In this document: positions 1-4,709 of the stretch, one piece after another
Layout: each line of letters starts with the position of its first letter
Numbering within the stretch: position 1 is the stretch's first letter
Assembly: GCA_023396795.1 (NCBI GenBank)
Contig: JAEWUY010000003.1
Coordinates: forward strand, 1-9,004
Origin: Bacillota bacterium
GTDB taxonomy: Bacteria > Bacillota_I > Bacilli_A > RFN20 > CAG-826
Length of the DNA: 9,004 nucleotides
Direction: 5' to 3'
Made by a program: the position numbers and the translations under genes
Notes under the pieces: model-generated
Told to the model about the DNA's origin: nothing
Databases searched by the model: none
The model's input: the letters and a program-made list of their open reading frames with translations, nothing else

Positions 1-205
1 CTATTGTGATGAGACAATTTATGTCGACATTGATCCCAAAATTCAAAAAAAGCGCCTAGAAAATCGCCGCATTCCCGTTGAGATTTCCTTGGCCTTAAAT
101 GCCGGCTTTGATGCAAAACATAACAAACAAAAAGCCACTTTTGTTATTGATAATTCCGATTCGTTAGACGATTTACATCACTCTTTAGAGAAAATTATAA
201 GTTAA
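1..205 (+). CDS. coaE: Dephospho-CoA kinase, C-terminal fragment (5' end outside window)
   Basis: The frame beginning at base 2 is open from the window edge to TAA at 203-205 and gives about 67 residues. It matches the C-terminal part of dephospho-CoA kinase, which phosphorylates the ribose 3'-hydroxyl of dephospho-CoA in the last step of cytoplasmic CoA synthesis. Visible family features are YVDIDPKIQKKRLENR (the beta-strand then Q..RL..R lid segment), a K followed by ATFVIDNSDSLDDL (the K..A..VI.N....L element), and an amphipathic last helix. The P-loop lies upstream and is not seen. Its stop overlaps the convergent dnaI stop by 4 bp, and no terminator is visible between them. In Bacillus coaE lies close to dnaB-dnaI, which supports the call by context. 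The identification rests on a short conserved tail, so another P-loop kinase is possible but less likely. Confidence 0.8.
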   Translation, partial: YCDETIYVDIDPKIQKKRLENRRIPVEISLALNAGFDAKHNKQKATFVIDNSDSLDDLHHSLEKIIS

Positions 206-1098
206 TAAGCGGAGATTCCACTTAGATCAAATTCTTCTTCGCACATTTCTTTTAATAAGCGCGAAAGCTGACGAGCGCGAATTGCCCCAGCTTTGCTGGT
301 TTCGTATAATTGAGCAATTTCACTGATGGAAAAATCGCTCGTGAAAAAAGTATAACGACGATTTTTGGCTCGTTCGATGAGAATCGGCAAAACGATTGTG
401 TCGCGAACGTAATCATTTTTATATTCATTACCGAAATCGTCGAAAACAAGTAGCGGAACAGTCGATAGTTCAACCATTGTTTTGGCGAAACGATCTTTAT
501 CGGTAAAGGCTAAATCATTTAATTCTTTAATTCGGATCGCTGAATCAATAAAGGCCGCTTGTTCTTTTATCGCGGCAATAAAGTCGTTAACTAGAGTGGC
601 TAAGAGAAATGATTTGCCGACACGATGTCCTCCCCGTATATATAGCCACCGTGAGGATTTTTCTTGCAATATCTGTCCAAAAATTTTGATGACACGAATA
701 CGTTCTGTTGTTTTATCAAGCGTTTTTACCGATGATTCCTTCCATTCTTCTGGAAAATCGGTATATAAATATTTACTGTCGATTTCGATACGTTTAAGAA
801 TTTTATGGCAAGGTGTAAAAACCCGTTCAATCATGCCATTGTCGTTCACTAATTTAAGTTGCAGATGAGGAGTTGCTTTGCGACAGTTTTCGACACCAGG
901 ACATTTGCGGCAATAGTCATAGTCTTCTTTGAAGGCCATAAACTTGGAAATATTTTCCCGAACCATTTTGACGGTTGGATTAAGTGTTTGTTTAATGATT
1001 TCATAAACTTCGACATCTTGACGAAGTTCTTCGAGCATTTCGTCGATATATGAATCGAGTTCGCTTTTTTCAAACACCGGTAATTTGATTTTATCCAT
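202..1098 (-). CDS. dnaI: Primosomal protein DnaI, helicase loader (AAA+ ATPase)
   Basis: This 298-residue protein is the ATPase that delivers the replicative helicase (DnaC of Bacillus) to the origin or to stalled forks, working with DnaB and DnaD. The N-terminal helicase-binding domain shows the DnaI zinc-site pattern, with Cys63, Cys66, Cys72 and a later Cys97. The C-terminal AAA+ domain has Walker A GGHRVGKS (156-163), Walker B LLVFDD (216-221), a sensor-1 region FFTSD (251-255), and an Arg-rich segment near 274-280 in the place of the arginine finger. Sensor 1 reads TSD where I recall TSN from Bacillus. Length is close to the family norm (about 300-310). The ATG is 4 bp after the dnaB stop. 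An AAGGA Shine-Dalgarno lies inside the end of dnaB, so the genes are co-transcribed and probably coupled. It overlaps the convergent coaE stop by 4 bp. Confidence 0.95.
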   Translation of the reverse strand: MDKIKLPVFEKSELDSYIDEMLEELRQDVEVYEIIKQTLNPTVKMVRENISKFMAFKEDYDYCRKCPGVENCRKATPHLQLKLVNDNGMIERVFTPCHKILKRIEIDSKYLYTDFPEEWKESSVKTLDKTTERIRVIKIFGQILQEKSSRWLYIRGGHRVGKSFLLATLVNDFIAAIKEQAAFIDSAIRIKELNDLAFTDKDRFAKTMVELSTVPLLVFDDFGNEYKNDYVRDTIVLPILIERAKNRRYTFFTSDFSISEIAQLYETSKAGAIRARQLSRLLKEMCEEEFDLSGISAY

Positions 1099-1102
1099 AT
1101 GA

Positions 1103-2359
1103 TTAGTCCTTTTTCTTGCTTTCGATCGCCGCTAAAATACTTTCAAGTTCTTCATCGCTAATTTCTTCTTCTTCTAATTTAACATTTTTACTATTAATTT
1201 GAGTATTTGTCGGTGTTGATGTTTTCCAGGCCGAATTGATTTTAATTAAATAATTCATCGTATCGATAGCCGTTGTCACGCCCTCGCGAGCAAGAGAAGA
1301 AGCGATTTTTTCAGTATAGCGACGCGATAAGACGTTGTTAGCTTTAGCTAAAACATAATCCACTAAGGCATTAATTACTCCGTGAGCGAAGCCATAATGT
1401 TTGGAAAGATCATCAACTAAATCAAGGTCGGCACGGCTGGGGGAAGTGTTATTTTGTTTGATACGTAAATATTCTCCAGGCGCCATTGCGTCCATGAGTT
1501 TAATCTTACTGGCCAGTTCACTATCGCTCGATACTTTGCTTCTGTCACCATTTTTCTTACGATGAAAAAAGGGAAATTTAACTTCTTCCTTCGCGCGGTC
1601 AGACACGCGTTGAAAGTTGATGCGGTTTGTTTTGTTATCAGGATTGTAGGCATCTATTACGATATCTGACATTGTCATTTCGTCAAGCGAAAATAACGCG
1701 GCTAAGCGTTCAATCTCTTTAAGGTCTTTTTTTGACAAAATATCACGCTTAATTTGTCCGTCTTTTTCTAAAAAAGCAAAAAAGGTATCAAATTCAAATG
1801 ATGTATTAATGCGTCCTGATTTTCGTCCTTTGATATCTACTTTTAGTTCCTTGCGAAAAACCGGATCATCGTAATCAGGATTAAATGTTTCCACAAAAGA
1901 TGATGTAACCTCGTCAAATCCCGTTAAGTTATAGTCGAGTTTATAAGAAAGGGCAAGACGCTTTGCTTCCTTTTCACCAAGATATTTAATAAGCATACCT
2001 TTAAACAAAACATCATCAAAAAATTCCCGTGGTGATCGCGGAGCGTATAAAACATAAACATAATATCGAAGCCCAGTATCTTCTTTATAAAACGATTTAA
2101 GCAAACCGACAGCCTCCAAAGCCCGTCGGGCCGTAAAAAACTCTCCTGATGACATTTGTAATTTGTCAAATAAATGTCCGTGATTGAATATATCAATATC
2201 AGTAGCTTTCTTCTTTTCAAAGAAAAGCGATAAAAAAACAGCGACACTTTTATGACCAATTAAAGGCTGATAAAGTTCAATTAAAACTTCGCGATCAATA
2301 TCACTAATAAGTGAGGCAAATCTTGTTTCGTAATAATCTTTTTCGCTAATGTAATCCAT
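1103..2359 (-). CDS. dnaB: Replication initiation and membrane attachment protein DnaB (Bacillota type)
   Basis: This 418-residue protein belongs to the DnaB/DnaD family found in Bacillota. It is a membrane-associated initiation protein acting with DnaD and DnaI to load the replicative helicase; it is not the helicase called DnaB in Escherichia coli. Family features are an N-terminal winged-helix region with LYQPLIG and ARRALEAVGLL, a middle SFEFDTFFAFLEK segment, and a C-terminal DnaD-like domain around YGFAHGVINALVDYVLAKANN followed by KIASSLAREGV. The tail is very acidic (LEEEEISDEELE) and ends in lysines. The frame is also open from a TTG 12 bp upstream, but I chose the ATG because GGAA lies 6 nt before it, whereas the TTG would have almost no leader after the predicted transcription start. 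It is the first gene of a dnaB-dnaI operon. No nrdR precedes it, unlike Bacillus. Confidence 0.93.
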   Translation of the reverse strand: MDYISEKDYYETRFASLISDIDREVLIELYQPLIGHKSVAVFLSLFFEKKKATDIDIFNHGHLFDKLQMSSGEFFTARRALEAVGLLKSFYKEDTGLRYYVYVLYAPRSPREFFDDVLFKGMLIKYLGEKEAKRLALSYKLDYNLTGFDEVTSSFVETFNPDYDDPVFRKELKVDIKGRKSGRINTSFEFDTFFAFLEKDGQIKRDILSKKDLKEIERLAALFSLDEMTMSDIVIDAYNPDNKTNRINFQRVSDRAKEEVKFPFFHRKKNGDRSKVSSDSELASKIKLMDAMAPGEYLRIKQNNTSPSRADLDLVDDLSKHYGFAHGVINALVDYVLAKANNVLSRRYTEKIASSLAREGVTTAIDTMNYLIKINSAWKTSTPTNTQINSKNVKLEEEEISDEELESILAAIESKKKD

Positions 2360-2381
2360 GGCTATTTCCAATACGCCACAA

Positions 2382-2410
2382 ATTATAGCATGACAACAAG
2401 GCTAATTAAA
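2382..2410 (-). promoter_or_regulatory. Predicted promoter of dnaB-dnaI (extended -10)
   Basis: Read on the minus strand there is TGCTATAAT: a perfect TATAAT at 2387-2382 with the TGn extension at 2390-2388. The -35 at a 17-bp spacing (2410-2405) is TTTAAT, a poor match, which is usual for extended -10 promoters. Initiation would fall near 2375, giving a leader of about 16 nt to the dnaB ATG at 2359. Confidence 0.72.
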
Positions 2411-2417
2411 TAAAATA

Positions 2418-2499
2418 TGTCGATGCCATCTACTTTTTTTATAAAATTGTGAATACTTTTCCACCGCAATAAATTTACAAGAAAAGCGATGCCATCGAT
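2418..2499. repeat. Two copies of a GATGCCATC dyad, possible operator pair
   Basis: The 10-mer CGATGCCATC occurs at 2421-2430 and 2487-2496. Each copy is a palindrome around a central C: GATG-C-CATC in the first (extending to GT...AC outside one mismatch) and CGATG-C-CATCG in the second. Centres are at 2426 and 2492, 66 bp apart, about 6.3 helical turns. The first sits near -50 of the predicted dnaB promoter and the second near -116 of the pfkA promoter. I do not recognise the motif as that of a known regulator. A role as an operator pair is inference. Confidence 0.4.
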
Positions 2500-2541
2500 G
2501 TTTCTAAATCCTGAATCACAAATGAGCCGGCTTTTTCCACA
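2448..2541. promoter_or_regulatory. Cluster of DnaA-box-like 9-mers upstream of dnaB
   Basis: TTTTCCACA at 2533-2541 fits the relaxed DnaA-box consensus TTWTNCACA. GTATTCACA on the minus strand (2456-2448) has 8 of 9 matches to TTATNCACA and directly abuts TTTTCCACC at 2457-2465 (7 of 9). TGAATCACA at 2512-2520 has 7 of 9. Four near-matches in 94 bp upstream of a helicase-loading operon is suggestive, but the DNA is A+T-rich and such degenerate sites occur by chance. Confidence 0.35.
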
Positions 2542-2547
2542 ATTATA

Positions 2548-2561
2548 TGTAATCGTTTTCA
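2548..2561 (+). promoter_or_regulatory. CcpA catabolite-responsive element (cre) upstream of pfkA
   Basis: TGTAATCGTTTTCA matches the cre consensus TGWNANCGNTNWCA at every defined position. With A2547 in front it also matches the alternative WTGNAANCGNWNNCW. Its centre (2554.5) is about 54 bp upstream of the predicted pfkA transcription start. This is close to the position from which CcpA activates promoters such as Bacillus ackA, rather than overlapping the promoter as repressing sites do. CcpA itself is not encoded in the window. Confidence 0.7.
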
Positions 2562-2596
2562 AATAGATAAAATTCCTCTTTTTTCTGTTTTTCATA

Positions 2597-2602
2597 TATA
2601 AT
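2597..2602 (+). promoter_or_regulatory. Predicted -10 box of the pfkA-glk promoter
   Basis: A perfect TATAAT lies 29 bp before the pfkA ATG. At spacings of 15-18 bp upstream the DNA is pyrimidine-rich and has no recognisable -35 hexamer. That would suit a promoter that depends on an activator such as CcpA bound at the cre site. Start of transcription is expected near 2608. A GAGGT Shine-Dalgarno follows at 2618-2622. Confidence 0.6.
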
Positions 2603-2631
2603 GAATAAGAAATAATCGAGGTAATTTTACT

Positions 2632-3597
2632 ATGGTCAAACGTGTTGGAGTCTTGACGTCGGGTGGCGATGCCCCCGGAATGAATGCCGCTGTGCGGGCA
2701 ATCGTTCGCTCAGGTATCAAAAACGGCTTAGAAATGTTCGTTATCTACGAAGGTTATAAAGGATTAATCGAAGGGAATATCGAAAAAGTTGATCGCAATT
2801 TTGTTAGCGACATCATTAATCGAGGTGGCACAATTTTAAAAAGTGCTCGTTCACGCGAATTTAAAGAAGAAGCCGCTCGTTTAATTGGTGTGGAACAACT
2901 TAAAAATTTTGGCATCGACTCTTTAATCGTTATCGGGGGCGATGGCACTTATATGGGGGCCAAAAAACTCTCAGAATTAGGAATTAACTGTGTTGGTCTT
3001 CCCGGCACAATCGATAATGATCTTGCTTCTAGCGATTACACGATTGGCTTTGACACTGCTCTTAATACTATTTGTGAATGCGTCGATAAACTACGCGATA
3101 CCACCGCATCCCATCAACGTTGCACCCTTATCGAAGTTATGGGCAACAAATGTGGTGATTTAGCACTTTTTTCAGGTGTCGCCGAAGGTGTAGAAATGAT
3201 TATTACTCCGGAACACCCTTATACCGAAACCGAAATTATGGACCGCATTAAAGCCTTAGGAACCGGTAAGAAAAAACACTCTCTTCTTATCGTCAGCGAA
3301 AAAGTTTTTCCTAATATTATTTCCTTTGCAGAAAAAGTTACTCTCGAAACTGGCTTTGAAACACGCGCCGAAGTTCTCGGTAGACTACAAAGAGGGGGAT
3401 CGCCATCAGCTTATGATCGCATTTTAGCAACTAGAATGGGTGTTTACGCGATTGAGATTCTCGTCAATGGCATTCGCAATGTCTGCGTCGGTATTTCGGG
3501 TGGAAAAATTGTCCATTATACTTTTGATGAAGCCTTTGCCCTCCCACGAAAAAATCACGATGATATTTATCGTTTGATTAGCATGGTTAATAGATAA
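2632..3597 (+). CDS. pfkA: ATP-dependent 6-phosphofructokinase
   Basis: PfkA phosphorylates fructose 6-phosphate with ATP to fructose 1,6-bisphosphate, the committed step of glycolysis, as a cytoplasmic tetramer. The 321 residues match the bacterial length. Visible motifs are LTSGGDAPGMNAA (8-20), the SAR element with Arg73, ATP-site GGDGTYMGA (102-110), and catalytic PGTIDND (124-130, base Asp128). Gly125 and Gly105 mark the ATP-using rather than the pyrophosphate-using type. Allosteric-site residues Arg22, Arg26, Arg55, Arg155 and Glu188 are kept. Two substrate-site residues differ from E. coli and Bacillus: the Arg of MGR is Asn172, and the His of LGHxQRGG is Arg251. Other sugar-phosphate residues are kept: Arg163, Glu223, Arg245, Arg254. 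The ATG has a GAGGT Shine-Dalgarno about 9 nt upstream. glk follows after 7 bp in the same operon. Confidence 0.96.
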   Translation: MVKRVGVLTSGGDAPGMNAAVRAIVRSGIKNGLEMFVIYEGYKGLIEGNIEKVDRNFVSDIINRGGTILKSARSREFKEEAARLIGVEQLKNFGIDSLIVIGGDGTYMGAKKLSELGINCVGLPGTIDNDLASSDYTIGFDTALNTICECVDKLRDTTASHQRCTLIEVMGNKCGDLALFSGVAEGVEMIITPEHPYTETEIMDRIKALGTGKKKHSLLIVSEKVFPNIISFAEKVTLETGFETRAEVLGRLQRGGSPSAYDRILATRMGVYAIEILVNGIRNVCVGISGGKIVHYTFDEAFALPRKNHDDIYRLISMVNR

Positions 3598-3604
3598 AAT
3601 TACT

Positions 3605-4456
3605 ATGGGCGAGACAAAAATTATCATAAGTGCGGACATCGGCGGGACAAACTCACGCTTTGCCCTCATTGACGAAAATTACCGAATTTTAAAAAGTATC
3701 ACAAGACCAACAATCTTATATAAAAAAGACGAATTTATTATTTCAATTATTAACGCCATCCGTGACATTGGTGGATCTTTTGAAAATATTATCGGTCTCT
3801 CTCTAGGTATTCCTGGGCCCATTAAAGATGGTGGTTATGTAATCGATTTACCAAATATTCATATTCAAGATATTCCTCTCGGAGATATTTTGCGAAAAGA
3901 GTTTTCGTTACCTGTTTTCATTCGTAACGATGCCGAAATGGCTTGTTTTGCTGAAGCTATTTTAGGAAGCGGAAAAAACTATAATCGCGTCTTTTTTATC
4001 ACAATTTCGACCGGTCTTGGCGGAGCGCTCGTCACGAATAAAACTTTTGATGAAACGCCAATTGAAATTGGCCATACCCCTTATATATATAAGGGCGAAG
4101 TTAAGTTTTATGAATATTTTGCTAGCGGAACTGGTTTGACCAATCTCGCAAAAATGTATGGCTTTGAAGTTGCAAGTAGCCAGCAGTTTTTTAATCTTGT
4201 CACCAACAAAAACCCACGAGCTTTAGTTGCCTATAATGAATGGTTAAATATTCTTGGCGATTTTTTAAACTTTATCAAGGAAAAACATCAGCCAGAAATT
4301 ATCGCTATAACAGGAGGCGTTTTTAAATCCAAACACATATTTTGGAAGGATTTGCTTCTTCGTCATCCCGACTTAAACTTGCAAGAATGTTTCTTTGACC
4401 AAAACGCTGGTTTAATCGGTTCCGCAAGTTATGGTTTTACTATGTTAACTAATTGA
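3605..4456 (+). CDS. glk: ROK-family sugar kinase, probable glucokinase, lacking the zinc motif
   Basis: This 283-residue protein has the actin-like ROK fold and probably makes glucose 6-phosphate from glucose and ATP. Motifs in order: phosphate-1 loop DIGGTNSRFALID (11-23), GIPGP (68-72), DLPNI (81-85), catalytic Asp109 in RNDAEMACFAEA, phosphate-2 STGLGG (135-140), EIGH (154-157, sugar-contacting Glu and His), FYEYFASGTGL with Glu170, and the adenosine motif ITGGVF (235-240). The CxCGxxGCxE zinc segment that normally follows EIGH is replaced by a stretch with no cysteine. Length is slightly below the usual 290-320. It starts 7 bp after pfkA with no Shine-Dalgarno, so translation is probably coupled. 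Pairing with pfkA supports a glycolytic role, though specificity for another hexose or a deoxyamino sugar cannot be excluded. It stops with TGA, which overlaps the next promoter. Confidence 0.83.
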   Translation: MGETKIIISADIGGTNSRFALIDENYRILKSITRPTILYKKDEFIISIINAIRDIGGSFENIIGLSLGIPGPIKDGGYVIDLPNIHIQDIPLGDILRKEFSLPVFIRNDAEMACFAEAILGSGKNYNRVFFITISTGLGGALVTNKTFDETPIEIGHTPYIYKGEVKFYEYFASGTGLTNLAKMYGFEVASSQQFFNLVTNKNPRALVAYNEWLNILGDFLNFIKEKHQPEIIAITGGVFKSKHIFWKDLLLRHPDLNLQECFFDQNAGLIGSASYGFTMLTN

Positions 4457-4481
4457 CTTAAAGTCTATTAGTCAATATACT
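4453..4481 (+). promoter_or_regulatory. thrS promoter with an internal dyad
   Basis: The -35 TTGACT (4453-4458) and -10 TATACT (4476-4481) are separated by exactly 17 bp, each one mismatch from consensus. The -35 overlaps the glk stop codon (TGA, 4454-4456). The -35 hexamer also forms an inverted repeat with AGTCAA at 4470-4475, just before the -10, and a nested GACTT-A-AAGTC dyad spans 4455-4465. Transcription should start near 4488, at the foot of T-box Stem I. Confidence 0.75.
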
Positions 4482-4489
4482 TGTATTTG

Positions 4490-4690
4490 CTACGATGAAG
4501 ACATGTCGCTCGAGCCTTTACTAACAGAGAGGAAGCCACTTGGTGTGAGGCTTCTAGAAAGATCAGCGAAACCGCTTCTGAGCATCCACTGATAAATTGG
4601 ACGTGACTCGCGTTAAGAGTATCAAGTGCATATCTATGATATGAATTAGGGTGGTACCACGTGAAAGCGTCCTTAAGATGGGCGTTTTTT
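4490..4690 (+). ncRNA. T-box riboswitch of thrS (tRNA-Thr sensing)
   Basis: This is a complete T-box leader. Stem I can be built from GATG 4494-4497 with CATC 4583-4586, CGCT 4507-4510 with AGCG 4565-4568, CTTT 4516-4519 with AAAG 4558-4561, and a distal helix GAAGCC/GGCTTC (4532-4537/4549-4554) preceded by the AGAGAG bulge element. The specifier loop presents ACC (Thr) at 4571-4573, as expected for thrS. Stem III is CATATC-TAT-GATATG (4629-4643). The T-box sequence AGGGTGGTACCACG is at 4648-4661. In the antiterminator, 4646-4651 pairs with 4671-4676 and 4659-4661 with 4668-4670, leaving the 7-nt bulge UGGUACC, whose UGGU can pair with the ACCA end of uncharged tRNA. Uncharged tRNA-Thr should stabilise the antiterminator and allow thrS transcription. 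Confidence 0.97.
4665..4690 (+). terminator. T-box-controlled intrinsic terminator before thrS
   Basis: An 8-bp stem (4665-4672 with 4680-4687, including two G-U pairs) has a 7-nt loop and ends in a run of six T. Bases 4671-4672 are shared with the antiterminator, so the two structures exclude each other. The thrS Shine-Dalgarno AAAAGGAG (4695-4702) follows. Confidence 0.9.
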
Positions 4691-4709
4691 ATTTAAAAGG
4701 AGATAAAGT

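Noticed and set aside
482..868. A 128-codon plus-strand frame opposite dnaI
   Set aside because: It lies wholly within well-conserved dnaI on the other strand and shows no family motif.
2360..2371. TTG start for dnaB, adding four residues
   Set aside because: It would leave about 5 nt of leader and no Shine-Dalgarno. The ATG at 2359 has GGAA at good spacing.
2383..2595. A 70-codon minus-strand reading frame filling the dnaB-pfkA intergenic region
   Set aside because: It has no Shine-Dalgarno, no recognisable domain, and covers both promoters, the cre and the dyads. Its repeated DGI residues only reflect the DNA repeat.
4454..4456. UGA read as tryptophan (Mycoplasma code)
   Set aside because: All Trp codons in the window are TGG and no gene has an internal TGA. 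Read-through at glk would add only five residues before TAG.
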